From Sphingomonas corticis (GTDB lineage: Bacteria > Pseudomonadota > Alphaproteobacteria > Sphingomonadales > Sphingomonadaceae), in the NCBI RefSeq assembly GCF_012035195.1, contig NZ_JAAVJH010000009.1:1-64000 (forward strand): a stretch of DNA of 64,000 bases, given 5' to 3'. The notes beneath the pieces are model-generated. The model was not told the DNA's origin, searched no databases, and worked only from the letters and a program-made list of their open reading frames with translations. Positions 45,397 to 53,972 of this stretch are shown here, in pieces (positions within the stretch are counted from its first letter, which is position 1; the number at the start of each line of letters is the position of its first letter). The position numbers and the translations under genes are program-made.

Positions 45397-46074
45397 TTGA
45401 CCCTGATCCTGCTCATCCTGATCGGTGCCGCGGTCTGGCTGTTCCTGTCGTACAACAAACTGCGCGCGCTGGCAGAGAACGTGAAGCGGCGGCAGGCCAA
45501 CGTGGCCGCCAGCGTCAAGAAGCGGCTCGACATCGCGCAGCGGCTGGCGGACATCGCCGCGGGCTATGGCGAGCATGAGAAGCTGGCGCATTTCACCGTC
45601 GTGGAGGGCGAGGCGAACATCAGCGCCGCGAACGCGGCGGCGGCGGACGCCTCGCGCGTGATCGGCAACGTGCAGATGCTGGCGAACCGCTTTCCGGACC
45701 TGAAGGCGAATGCGACCTATCAGCAGCTGATGCGGCAGCTCGACGAGATCGAGACCGCGATCCTCGACCGGCGCGAGGCGTACAATGCCGCGGCGGAAGG
45801 CTATAACGCGACCCGCGGCAGCCTGCCGCACCTGTTCTACGCCGATGCGATGGGCTTTTCCGAGGCGACCTATTTCGCGGTCGACGACGACGGCGCGGAG
45901 CGGCTGGTCGAGTTCCGTACCGACGACGGGCGCATCCTGCGCGAGACGATGGGGCGGATGGCGACGGTGGCGACCGCCCATGCGCAAACCGCCGCCGGGC
46001 GCCTGCGCGCGGCCAACGAGCGGCCGAAACTGAACGACGCGGAGGCCGACGACGCGCGGGGCGAGGCACCATAG
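45397..46074 (+). CDS. LemA family membrane protein
   Basis: 225 residues, starting at TTG with AGGGAG about eight bases upstream (a TTG 11 codons earlier is possible). One N-terminal helix (LTLILLILIGAAVWLFLSY) followed by the helical LemA domain: NVKRRQANVAASVKKRLDIA, ANRFPDLKANATYQQLMRQL, DEIETAILDRREAYNAAAEGYN. An acidic tail replaces the usual short end. LemA proteins are of unclear function, often tied to membrane-protease or envelope stress systems. Confidence 0.92.
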   Translation: MTLILLILIGAAVWLFLSYNKLRALAENVKRRQANVAASVKKRLDIAQRLADIAAGYGEHEKLAHFTVVEGEANISAANAAAADASRVIGNVQMLANRFPDLKANATYQQLMRQLDEIETAILDRREAYNAAAEGYNATRGSLPHLFYADAMGFSEATYFAVDDDGAERLVEFRTDDGRILRETMGRMATVATAHAQTAAGRLRAANERPKLNDAEADDARGEAP

Positions 46075-46095
46075 CGCGATCTGGCTTCGCTCCGG

Positions 46096-47559
46096 CTACC
46101 GCGCCGGCGTGGCCAGCAGGTTCGCGATCTTCGCCCGCATCGCGCGCAGCGTGTCCGCCGACAGCGTCTGCACGCTGGCGAGCGAGATCGAGCGCGGGTT
46201 CACCGGGCGGCCGTTCTTCCACACTTCCCAGTGCAGGTGCGGTCCGGTGGAGATGCCGGTCGAGCCGACGTAGCCGATCACCTGCCCGCGGCGCACGCGC
46301 TGTCCCGGGCGCACCGCGATGCGGCTCATGTGGCCGTAGCCGCTGGCGAGACCGGCGGGATGCGCCAGCTTCACGAAATTGCCGTAGCCGCCGGATCGGC
46401 CCGCGAACGCGACCACGCCATCGACCGCCGCCAGGATCGGCGCGCCATAGGGGGCGCCGATGTCCATCCCCTTGTGCATCCGCATGAAGCCGAGCAGCGG
46501 GTGCATCCGCATCCCGAACGTGGAGGTGACGCGGCCCGCGACGGGCATCCCCATCGTGCCGCGCGTCTCGTAGCGGCCGGCGGCATCGAAGAACGATCCG
46601 GCGCCGTCGCCCCAGCGCACGAGCTGGAGCTTCTTGCCGCCCTGGTCCAGCGAGGCGAGCTGGAGCTGGCCCACCTCCACCTCGCCGGTCGCGGCGCGGC
46701 GCTGGTCGGCGACCAGGTCGAACGTGTCGGACGCGGCGACGCTGCCGATCGGGATGCGGGTCGCCAGCGCCTTGATGTACGCTTCGACCACGCGCGCGGG
46801 CACGCCGGCGGCGCGCGCGGAGCGATACAGGCTGGGGCCGACCAGGCCGCGCACGCGCAGCGGCGTGCGGTCGATCGCGATCGGACGGCGATCCAGCGTC
46901 AGCCCCTCGCCGGAGCGGTTGACGGCCAGCTCCAGGTCGAAGGCGGCGCGGAACGCGAGCTTCTCCAGCGGCCGGGGCTGAAGCTTCGTGGGCCGGCGGC
47001 CGAGCGTCAGGGACAGGACGGTGCCGGGCTTCAGCGAATCGATGCGAACCGCGTCGGAGACGAGGTTCGCCACCGTCGCCGCCTCGCCGCGGCCGATGCC
47101 GGCGCGCTGGAGCGCGGCGGGCAGGGTGTCGCCGTCGGAGAGCGCGGCGGTCAGCTCGATCGTCGGGCGCTCCGGCGTCTCCTTCAGCTGGCGCACCAGC
47201 GCGGACGCGGCCATGCGCCGCCCGGTGGTGGCGCCATAGGCCAGCGGGGCGATCCCCTGCGTGCGCGTCTCCTCGAACGCCGCGCCTCCGACCGCGGGCG
47301 CGGCATAGCCCAGGATCGGCCGCCAGCCCGGCGACAGCATCCACGCGGCGCCGCACAAAGCGGTGCAGGTGGCGAGACCGCGCCACCAGTCGCGCGTGCC
47401 GATGCGCTGGCCCAGGTCCGGCACCCAGTCGGTCTGCAACGCGGCGACGCGCAGCCGCTCGATCCAGGGCTGCTCCACCACGGGCACCAGCGCGCGGCCG
47501 AAGCTGCGCGCCCCGGCGGCACCGGCGAGTTCCAATCCTTGCGGTTCGCGCAGGAACAT
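46096..47559 (-). CDS. M23 family metallopeptidase (LytM-like)
   Basis: 487 residues. A membrane helix (about 62-82) leads into a periplasmic region with an OapA/LysM-like fold (about 125-190) and a C-terminal M23 domain: zinc ligands His362 and Asp366 in HKGMDIGAPYGAP and His441/His443 in GPHLHWEV. Such enzymes cleave peptidoglycan cross-links or, if inactive, activate amidases; all ligands are present. The start at ATG before FLREPQGLELAG is the natural one. Confidence 0.93.
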   Translation of the reverse strand: MFLREPQGLELAGAAGARSFGRALVPVVEQPWIERLRVAALQTDWVPDLGQRIGTRDWWRGLATCTALCGAAWMLSPGWRPILGYAAPAVGGAAFEETRTQGIAPLAYGATTGRRMAASALVRQLKETPERPTIELTAALSDGDTLPAALQRAGIGRGEAATVANLVSDAVRIDSLKPGTVLSLTLGRRPTKLQPRPLEKLAFRAAFDLELAVNRSGEGLTLDRRPIAIDRTPLRVRGLVGPSLYRSARAAGVPARVVEAYIKALATRIPIGSVAASDTFDLVADQRRAATGEVEVGQLQLASLDQGGKKLQLVRWGDGAGSFFDAAGRYETRGTMGMPVAGRVTSTFGMRMHPLLGFMRMHKGMDIGAPYGAPILAAVDGVVAFAGRSGGYGNFVKLAHPAGLASGYGHMSRIAVRPGQRVRRGQVIGYVGSTGISTGPHLHWEVWKNGRPVNPRSISLASVQTLSADTLRAMRAKIANLLATPAR

Positions 47560-47706
47560 GAGTGGCGAGGACCCCCGTACGCTCGCCGATCAACCCCCCG
47601 GCGATGGGTGGAAGCGTTGTGAGGCCAAGGTCCTAAAGTCAAATTAACCGCGGGGTTGCGCGATTCCCGCTGCGGTGGGGCGTTTGCCGCGCGCGGTGGG
47701 GTGAAG

Positions 47707-47948
47707 AGGGGGCTTACACAAGGGCACGAAGACACGAAGGAAGAAGGGCGTCACGCGGAGGCGCGGAACTTTGCCGCAGGCGGCGTCTCGCGCCAGCGAG
47801 ACAGGATCGCCCCACGCCGGCCATGTCATGAGCCGCCGGTGGCGGCTCGGGTCTCGTCCGCCCAGCATCAATCCGCGTCTCCGCACCCCCCGCGCGAACC
47901 CACCTTCTCCTTTTCCTTCGTGTCTTCGTGCCTTCGTGTGAGCACCCC
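47707..47948. repeat. About 240-bp imperfect cruciform element, copy 2
   Basis: This fills most of the 444-base gap between the divergent M23 and helicase genes. Outer arms GGGCACGAAGACACGAAGGA and its inverted partner (ending GTCTTCGTGCCTTCGTGTG) enclose GCGGAGGCGCGG-like inner arms and two hairpins, GTCTCGC-GCCA-GCGAGAC (47785-47802) and GAGCCGCC-GGT-GGCGGCTC (47830-47848). The centre equals copy 1 at 8545-8784 with loop changes that keep pairing. The rest of the gap holds no gene; promoters for both flanking genes must lie in it. Confidence 0.85.
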
Positions 47949-48003
47949 TTCTTCCGAAAACCGCATTGCAAACCCGCGTCCCCGCCCCGATGTTGCCCCC
48001 ACC

Positions 48004-50463
48004 ATGGGCGCACAGGACACGGCGCGGGTCACGGCGGTGTTGGGTCCCACCAACACGGGCAAGACCCATCTCGCGATCGAGCGGATGTGCGCGCATTCCA
48101 GCGGGATGATCGGCTTCCCGCTGCGCCTGCTGGCGCGCGAGGTCTATGACCGGGTCGTCGCGATCAAGGGCAAGGAGCGCGTGGCGCTCGTCACGGGCGA
48201 GGAACGCATCGTGCCCAGGGACGCGCGCTGGTTCCTGTGCACCGCGGAGAGCATGCCGCTGCACCGGGACTTCGCCTTCGTCGCGCTGGACGAGGCGCAG
48301 CTCGGCGCCGACCGGGAGCGCGGCCACGTCTTCACCGACCGGCTGCTCCACGCCCGCGGGCGCGAGGAGACGATGATCCTCGGCTCCGATGCCTTGCGCG
48401 GCGTCGTCCGCGCGCTGGTGCCCAAGGTGGAGATCGTCGAGCGGCCGCGCTTCTCCACGCTCTCCTACGTCGGCGCGAAGAAGCTCTCGCGCCTGCCGCG
48501 CCGCTCCGCCATCGTCGCCTTTTCCGCCGAGGAGGTGTACGCCACCGCGGAGATGCTCCGGCGACTGCGCGGCGGAGCGGCGGTGGTGATGGGCTCGCTC
48601 AGCCCGCGCACCCGCAACGCGCAGGTGGCGATGTTCCAGGCGGGCGAGGTCGACTATCTGGTCGCCACCGACGCGATCGGCATGGGGCTGAACCTGGACG
48701 TCGGCCACGTCGCCTTTGCCGGCCTCTCCAAGTTCGACGGCCAGCGCCGCCGTCGGCTGACGGTGGCGGAAATGGCGCAGATCGCGGGGCGCGCCGGGCG
48801 GCACCAGCGCGACGGGACCTTCGGCGCGCTGACCGAGGAAGGACCGGATGCCTTCGACGCGGAGGAGGTGGCGGCGATCGAGGGGCATCGCTTCCCGCCG
48901 CTGGAGACCCTGTTCTGGCGCGACGGCGCGCCCGACCTGTCGACGCTCGACGCGCTGGTCGCATCGCTGACGCGCCGGCCCGACCACGAGCGGCTGCGCC
49001 CCGCGCCCGAAGCGCTGGACCTGAAGGTGCTGAAGCGGCTGGCCGAGGACGCGCAGGTACGCGCGCGGGCGAAGGGGCAGGTCGACCGGCTGTGGTCCGC
49101 CTGCGGCGTTCCCGATTTCGAGAAGCTGGGCGTCGATCCGCACGCGCGCTTCGTCTCGCGCGTGTTCGGCTACCTCGCGGAGGGCCACGTGCCGCACCAA
49201 TGGTTCGCCGACGAGGTCGCGCGGCTCGACAAGGTGGACGGCGACGTGGAGACGATCGCGGGGCGCATCGCGGCGATCCGCAAGTGGGCATACATCGCGC
49301 AGCGCCCCGACTGGCTTGCCGATCCCGCGCACTGGGCGGCGCGCACGCTGGCGGTGGAGGAGCGATTGTCGGAGGCGCTCCACGCCAGCCTGACGCAGCG
49401 CTTCGTCGACAAGCGGACCAGCGCGCTGATGAAGACGATCGGCGCCGGCGCGGGCGAGCTGCCGGTGGAGATCGATGCCGGGGGCGAGGTGACGATCGAG
49501 GGGCATCCGATCGGCCGCCTCGACGGCTTCCGCTTCAGCGTCGCGGCGGAGGCCCGCGCCACGGACAAGCGCCGCCTGCTCGCCGCGGCGGAAAAAAGGC
49601 TGGCGGGCGAGCGGCGGCGGCGCGGGCAGGCGCTGGTCGCCGCGGCGGACGAGACTCTTGCGCTGGGCGAGGACGGCGCGCTCGCATGGGACGGGCTGGC
49701 GGTGGCGCGGCTGGCGCGTGGGCCGTCGCTGGCGCGGCCCACGGTGGTGCTGGACGCTGCGCTCGACTGCCTCGATCCCGCGCTGCGCGAGAGCGTGGCG
49801 GCGCGGCTGCGGCGCTGGGTGGCGGACGCGATCGCGCGCGCTCTCCCCTCGCTGGCGGCACTGTCCGAGGCAACCCGCGCGGCGGCGGCGGGGCCGGCGC
49901 TGCGCAGCGTGGCGGGGGCGCTGGAGGCGGGGGCGGGGGTCGCAGCGCGCACGCCGCTGGTTGCCGCGCTGGCCGACCTGACGCCGGAGGCGCGGCGATG
50001 GCTGCGGCAGCGGCGGATCACGATCGGCGCGCTCGACCTGTTCGACGCGCGGCTGCTGAAGCCGGGTGCGCAGGCGTGGCGGCGCGCGCTGCTGGCGGCG
50101 GCCAACGGCGTCGCGCCGCCCGCGCCGCCCGCCGGCGCCACCACGCTGCCGCGCGGCGCGCCCGGCGCGGTGCCGCTGATGGGCTTTCGTCCGCTCGGCG
50201 CCCAGGCGATCCGCGTCGATCTGGTGGAGCGGATCGCACGCGCCGCGCACGACGCGCGCGAAGGGCGGCAGGCGTTCGTGCCCGACCCCGCGCTCGCCGT
50301 CTCGATGGGGCTGGAGCCGGGCACGATCGCGCGGCTGATGGCGGAACTGGGCTTCCGTCCCGCGGGGGAGGGCTATGCCTGGCGCGGGCGTGCCCGGCCC
50401 CGGCCTGCGCCGGCGGCACCCACCGGCGCCTTCGCCGCGCTGGCCGGGCTGGTCCGCCCGTGA
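48004..50463 (+). CDS. SUV3-like superfamily II ATP-dependent RNA helicase
   Basis: 819 residues. Walker A GPTNTGKTHLAIERM (Lys20), motif II DEAQLGADRERG, and motif VI QIAGRAGRHQ form the helicase core (about 1-330), related to mitochondrial SUV3; the remaining 480 residues are a helicase-C/SUV3-C-like and Ala-rich region characteristic of the long alphaproteobacterial version. RNA degradation or ribosome-related roles are inferred. The following S4 RNA-binding gene overlaps its stop. Confidence 0.88.
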   Translation: MGAQDTARVTAVLGPTNTGKTHLAIERMCAHSSGMIGFPLRLLAREVYDRVVAIKGKERVALVTGEERIVPRDARWFLCTAESMPLHRDFAFVALDEAQLGADRERGHVFTDRLLHARGREETMILGSDALRGVVRALVPKVEIVERPRFSTLSYVGAKKLSRLPRRSAIVAFSAEEVYATAEMLRRLRGGAAVVMGSLSPRTRNAQVAMFQAGEVDYLVATDAIGMGLNLDVGHVAFAGLSKFDGQRRRRLTVAEMAQIAGRAGRHQRDGTFGALTEEGPDAFDAEEVAAIEGHRFPPLETLFWRDGAPDLSTLDALVASLTRRPDHERLRPAPEALDLKVLKRLAEDAQVRARAKGQVDRLWSACGVPDFEKLGVDPHARFVSRVFGYLAEGHVPHQWFADEVARLDKVDGDVETIAGRIAAIRKWAYIAQRPDWLADPAHWAARTLAVEERLSEALHASLTQRFVDKRTSALMKTIGAGAGELPVEIDAGGEVTIEGHPIGRLDGFRFSVAAEARATDKRRLLAAAEKRLAGERRRRGQALVAAADETLALGEDGALAWDGLAVARLARGPSLARPTVVLDAALDCLDPALRESVAARLRRWVADAIARALPSLAALSEATRAAAAGPALRSVAGALEAGAGVAARTPLVAALADLTPEARRWLRQRRITIGALDLFDARLLKPGAQAWRRALLAAANGVAPPAPPAGATTLPRGAPGAVPLMGFRPLGAQAIRVDLVERIARAAHDAREGRQAFVPDPALAVSMGLEPGTIARLMAELGFRPAGEGYAWRGRARPRPAPAAPTGAFAALAGLVRP

Positions 50464-50738
50464 GCGTGGCCGCCGACGCAATGCGGCTGGACGTCTTCCT
50501 GTGGTACGCGCGGCTGGCCAAGACGCGCAGCGCGGCGCAGGCGCTGGCGGTGGAGGGGCGGCTGCGGCTCGATGGGCGCGCGATCGATCGCGCGCACGCG
50601 CCGGTTCGCGTGGGCAACGTGCTGACCTTCGCGCAGGCGGGCCGCGTCCGCGTGCTGCGCGTCGAGGCGCTGCCGCACCGCCGCGGCCCGGCGCCCGAGG
50701 CGCAGGGCTGCTACCAGGAACTGGTCGCCGGATCGTGA
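50460..50738 (+). CDS. S4 domain RNA-binding protein (HSP15-like)
   Basis: About 92 residues if started at the GTG overlapping the helicase stop (GTGA); ATG 50481 gives 85. MRLDVFLWYARLAKTRSAAQ and GRLRLDGRAIDRAHAPVRVG are the S4 domain of the Hsp15 family, which binds stalled 50S subunits carrying nascent chains. Coupling with an RNA helicase fits RNA or ribosome quality control. Confidence 0.88.
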   Translation: MSVAADAMRLDVFLWYARLAKTRSAAQALAVEGRLRLDGRAIDRAHAPVRVGNVLTFAQAGRVRVLRVEALPHRRGPAPEAQGCYQELVAGS

Positions 50739-50844
50739 GGAAGCGGGGTGAGAACGTCTCGCATCAGGGCCCGACAGGTTGACGCCCCTGTGCGGCAGGC
50801 ATAGCAGCCGTGCCGTTCGTTCGCACAACAGGGCAGTTCCCGCC

Positions 50845-51186
50845 ATGACCTACGTCGTCACCGATGCCTGCATCCGCTGCAAGTACATGGACTGCGTGGA
50901 AGTGTGTCCGGTCGACTGCTTCTACGAAGGGGAGACGATGCTGGTCATCAACCCCAGCGAGTGCATCGACTGCGGCGTGTGCGAGCCGGAATGCCCCGCC
51001 GAGGCGATCCTGCCCGACACGGAGAGCGGGCTGGAGCAGTGGCTGGAGCTGAACAACACCTTCTCCGCACAATGGCCCAACGTGACGCGAAAGGCGGACC
51101 AGACCCCCGCCGACGCCGACGAGCACAAGGGCGAAGAGGGCAAGTACGACAAGTATTTCACGCCCGAGCCCGGCGCGGGGGATTGA
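50845..51186 (+). CDS. fdxA: Ferredoxin FdxA, 7Fe type
   Basis: 113 residues: [18 protein letters not shown] and [16 protein letters not shown] provide ligands for one [3Fe-4S] and one [4Fe-4S] cluster, with the alphaproteobacterial C-terminal extension ([20 protein letters not shown]). A low-potential electron carrier. In many relatives fdxA directly precedes carD; here a hydrolase gene intervenes. Confidence 0.96.
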   Translation: MTYVVTDACIRCKYMDCVEVCPVDCFYEGETMLVINPSECIDCGVCEPECPAEAILPDTESGLEQWLELNNTFSAQWPNVTRKADQTPADADEHKGEEGKYDKYFTPEPGAGD

Positions 51187-51373
51187 GGCGCAGGGCGCAC
51201 GCCGGCAGCGCCGCTGCGGGCGAGGCGCCCAGGCCCGGCCCGCCTTGGCACCGCCGGGGAACGACGACGCGGCTTGGCCGCGGCGCGGCGCGCGATCCCG
51301 TCCGGCCTGACCGGTCGAAGGTCGCGTTTTGCGGCACTCCCCGGCCAGGCTCGGCACGAACGGGGTAGGCGCG

Positions 51374-52405
51374 GTGACGATCGGCGGGAGAGCGCGGCGC
51401 GGGATACGCCGGAACAGTCCGAACCGCCGCGACCTGCTGGTCGCCGCGGCGGCCGTACCGCTCGCCGCGGCGGCCCGCGCCAAGGGCCTGGCCGCCGTTC
51501 CGCCGCCCACCCGCGAGGCGATGGTGCCGGTGGAGGGCGGGCGCGTCTACGTCCGCGTGAACGGCCATCTGTCGGCGCCGCGGTTGCCGCTCATCCTGGC
51601 GCACGGCGGCCCCGGCGGCACGCACCTCCACAATCTCGAAGCCTTGCCGCTCGCCGACGAGCGGGCGGTGATCCTCTACGACCAGCTCGGCACCGGCCTG
51701 TCCGACCGGCCCGACGATCCGCGGTTGTGGACGGTGGCCCGCTTCACCGACGAGCTGGAGGCGATGCGCCGCGCACTGGGCATCGCGCGCTGGCACATGG
51801 GCGGGTTCAGCTGGGGCGGCACGCTCGCGCTGGAATATGGCGCGCGACGGCCGGCGGCACTCGCCGGGCTGGTGCTCGGCAGCCCGCTGGTCTCGACGCG
51901 GGCGTGGATCGCCGACACCGACGCCTGGCGCGCGCGTCTGCCCGCCGACGTTCAGGCGACGCTGTCGGCGTGCGAGCGGCCGGCTCCGCCCTCGCCCGAC
52001 CGTTGTACCGTGGCGCAGGACGCCTTCTACGCGCGTCACATGGTGCGCACGCAGGGCAATCCGGTGACCGCGGCCTATGCCCGCGCCCGACGCATCCGCG
52101 GCAATCCGGCGATGTACCGCGCGATGTGGGGGCCGACCGAGTTCACCGCGACGGGCACGCTGCGCGCCTATGACGGCACGCCGCTGCTGCGCCGGCTGGA
52201 CGGCGCCCGCGCGCTGTTCGTCACCGGGCAGTACGACGAGGCGCGCCCCGCCACCGTCGCTGCCTTCGCCGCGGCGGCAATGGCCGCGGAACTGGCCGTG
52301 ATTCCCGGTTCGGGCCACGCGCTGTTCGAGGATCGGCCCGACGAGACGCTGGCGGTGCTGCGCGCGTTTCTCGGCCGGCAGGATAGCTTCACCGCACGGG
52401 GGTGA
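51374..52405 (+). CDS. Prolyl aminopeptidase-like alpha/beta hydrolase (S33), Tat-exported
   Basis: 343 residues from GTG 51374. A twin-arginine leader (NRRDLLVAAAAVPLAAAARA) predicts folded export. HGGPGG is the oxyanion loop of proline iminopeptidases; catalytic Ser146 in GGFSWGGTLA, Asp288 in TGQYDEARP and His315 in GSGHALFED complete the triad; YDQLGTGLSDRP is typical of the family. Periplasmic release of N-terminal residues, especially proline, is likely; related S33 enzymes hydrolyse other amides. The frame is open to TTG 51329, not preferred. Confidence 0.87.
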   Translation: MTIGGRARRGIRRNSPNRRDLLVAAAAVPLAAAARAKGLAAVPPPTREAMVPVEGGRVYVRVNGHLSAPRLPLILAHGGPGGTHLHNLEALPLADERAVILYDQLGTGLSDRPDDPRLWTVARFTDELEAMRRALGIARWHMGGFSWGGTLALEYGARRPAALAGLVLGSPLVSTRAWIADTDAWRARLPADVQATLSACERPAPPSPDRCTVAQDAFYARHMVRTQGNPVTAAYARARRIRGNPAMYRAMWGPTEFTATGTLRAYDGTPLLRRLDGARALFVTGQYDEARPATVAAFAAAAMAAELAVIPGSGHALFEDRPDETLAVLRAFLGRQDSFTARG

Positions 52406-52594
52406 GACAGCGTTCCTGTCCAACATGGGCTGGTAATTTTGTTACCGTCGTGTTATTGCCCGCCCACCGACAGGATCGAGCTTCGTTCCGTCGGCCCGGA
52501 GACGTCTTAGAACCCCTTTCCCCGCCGAACCGATCCTGCGCGTCGTGGCGCCGGGTCTTCGATCGCGGGGATGATCTGAACGGAAAGGCCACCC

Positions 52595-53128
52595 ATGGCT
52601 GCCAAGGCTCTGCATTTCGATGTCGGTGATTATGTCGTTTATCCCAAGCACGGCGTGGGCCGGGTCATCGAGCTGCAGAAACAGGAAATCGCGGGCATGC
52701 AGCTGGAGCTGTACGTGCTGCGCTTCGAGAAGGAGCGCATGACGCTGCGCGTGCCCACGAACAAGGCCGAGTCGGTCGGCATGCGCAAGCTGTCCAGCGA
52801 CAAGACCATGCGTGAGGCGATGGAGACGCTGAAGGGCAAGCCCAAGGTGAAGCGCACCATGTGGTCGCGCCGCGCGCAGGAATATGAGGCCAAGATCAAC
52901 TCGGGCGACCTCGTCTCGATCGCGGAGGTGGTGCGCGACCTGTTCCGTGCCGACGACCAACCTGAGCAGAGCTATTCCGAGCGCCAGATCTTCGAAGGGG
53001 CGACCAGCCGCCTGGCGCGCGAGCTGGCCGCGATGGAGCAGATCGACGAGCCCGCCGCGCAGGAGAAGATCCTGGATATCCTGCGCAAGGCCGCCGCGAT
53101 CTACAACAAGGACAAGGTGCCCGCCTGA
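52595..53128 (+). CDS. carD: CarD family transcription factor (CdnL-like)
   Basis: 177 residues: FDVGDYVVYPKHGVGRVIEL begins the RNA-polymerase-interacting Tudor-like domain, VPTNKAESVGMRKLSS and KVKRTMWSRRAQEYEAKINS lead into the DNA-binding helical domain. CdnL/CarD stabilises open complexes at rRNA and housekeeping promoters. The 189-base leader upstream contains no gene. Strong hairpin directly after the stop. Confidence 0.96.
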   Translation: MAAKALHFDVGDYVVYPKHGVGRVIELQKQEIAGMQLELYVLRFEKERMTLRVPTNKAESVGMRKLSSDKTMREAMETLKGKPKVKRTMWSRRAQEYEAKINSGDLVSIAEVVRDLFRADDQPEQSYSERQIFEGATSRLARELAAMEQIDEPAAQEKILDILRKAAAIYNKDKVPA

Positions 53129-53135
53129 GCATCTG

Positions 53136-53164
53136 TTTACAACTGTAATCGAACGCGCTAGAAG
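53136..53164 (+). promoter_or_regulatory. Candidate promoter of the DUF2807 cluster
   Basis: TTTACA (53136-53141) and TAGAAG (53159-53164) are spaced by 17 bases in an AT-rich stretch after the carD stop. The start would fall near 53171, inside the left arm of the following hairpin. Moderate consensus match. Confidence 0.4.
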
Positions 53165-53211
53165 GCGCATCGTCCCCGTTCGGAGAGTGACGATGCGCCT
53201 TCTTTCCTTCC
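53161..53211 (+). terminator. 14-bp perfect hairpin with T-rich tail: carD terminator that contains the next start codon
   Basis: GAAGGCGCATCGTC (53161-53174) and GACGATGCGCCTTC (53189-53202) pair perfectly around a 14-base loop, followed by TTTCCTTCC. It has the form of a strong intrinsic terminator for carD. The right arm contains the ATG (53193-53195) of the DUF2807 gene and the loop contains its GGAGAG ribosome site. Confidence 0.7.
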
Positions 53212-53918
53212 TGCCGCTGCCCCTCGTGCTGGTCGCCACCCCCGCCGCCGGCGACCACGGACCCGGCCTCGTGCCGCAGCGGCAGGGCGACGCGTCCCTC
53301 TACACCGTCCGCGACTTCGATCGCGTGTCGTTCGGAACGCCGGGGACGGCGCAGGTCCGCGTCGGGCCGTCCTGGTCGCTCCGCGTCACCGGTCCGGCCG
53401 CCGCGCTGGAGAATGTGCGCGTCGTGGTGGAGCGCGGACGGCTGGAGATCGGACCGCGCTGGCGCGAGCGGAAGGTGTCCGACGCCGACCGCCGCGTGCG
53501 CATCGAGGTGACGATGCCCCGGCTGGCGGAGGTGGCGCTGGGCGGCTCCGGCCGGGTGGCGGTGGACGAGGTGACGGGCGACCGCTTCGCCGCCGCGCTG
53601 GGCGGCAGCGGAACGATCGCCTTGCGGAAGCTGGCCGTCGGGCAGGCCACATTCTCCATCGGGGGATCGGGCGAACTGGCCGCCGCGGGCACCGCGCGGT
53701 CGCTCGACGTCAATCTCGGCGGGTCGGGCAAGGTCGTCGCGCCCGAGCTGCGCGCCACCACCGCCACCGTTTCCGCGGCGGGATCGGGCAGCGTGCGTGC
53801 CACCGTGGACGGCACCGCCACCGTCTCGCTGGTGGGCAGCGGCGGCGTCGACCTGGGGCCGCAGGCGCGCTGCCGCGTCACCCGGATGGGCAGCGGCCGG
53901 GTACGCTGCGGCGGTTGA
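53193..53918 (+). CDS. DUF2807 family exported beta-helix protein (first of three)
   Basis: 241 residues. Signal peptide (LLSFLPLPLVLVATPAAG), then FDRVSFGTPGTAQVRVGPSW and repeated GGSG/GSG turns every 18-22 residues (LGGSGRVAV, LGGSGTIAL, IGGSGELAA, LGGSGKVVA, AGSGSVRA, MGSGRVRCGG), the putative auto-transporter adhesin head/GIN beta-helix. Function unknown. The start codon lies within the terminator-like hairpin after carD. Confidence 0.87.
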   Translation: MRLLSFLPLPLVLVATPAAGDHGPGLVPQRQGDASLYTVRDFDRVSFGTPGTAQVRVGPSWSLRVTGPAAALENVRVVVERGRLEIGPRWRERKVSDADRRVRIEVTMPRLAEVALGGSGRVAVDEVTGDRFAAALGGSGTIALRKLAVGQATFSIGGSGELAAAGTARSLDVNLGGSGKVVAPELRATTATVSAAGSGSVRATVDGTATVSLVGSGGVDLGPQARCRVTRMGSGRVRCGG

Positions 53919-53934
53919 TTCGACCGCGTCCAGC

Positions 53935-53956
53935 GTGTATTGCTGAAACAATACAC
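53935..53956. promoter_or_regulatory. Operator-like palindrome GTGTATTG-CTGAAA-CAATACAC
   Basis: A perfect inverted repeat of eight bases with a six-base spacer, AT-rich in a GC-rich setting, 16 bases after the first DUF2807 stop and 16 bases before the second DUF2807 ATG. It suits a dimeric repressor (for instance PadR or GntR type) or a small mRNA hairpin. No regulator gene is adjacent. Confidence 0.5.
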
Positions 53957-53972
53957 AGGGGGAGGATGCCCG

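Noticed and set aside
52406-52594. Riboswitch in the carD leader
   Set aside because: No known aptamer core was recognised and no strong stem precedes the start; only a plain leader can be stated.
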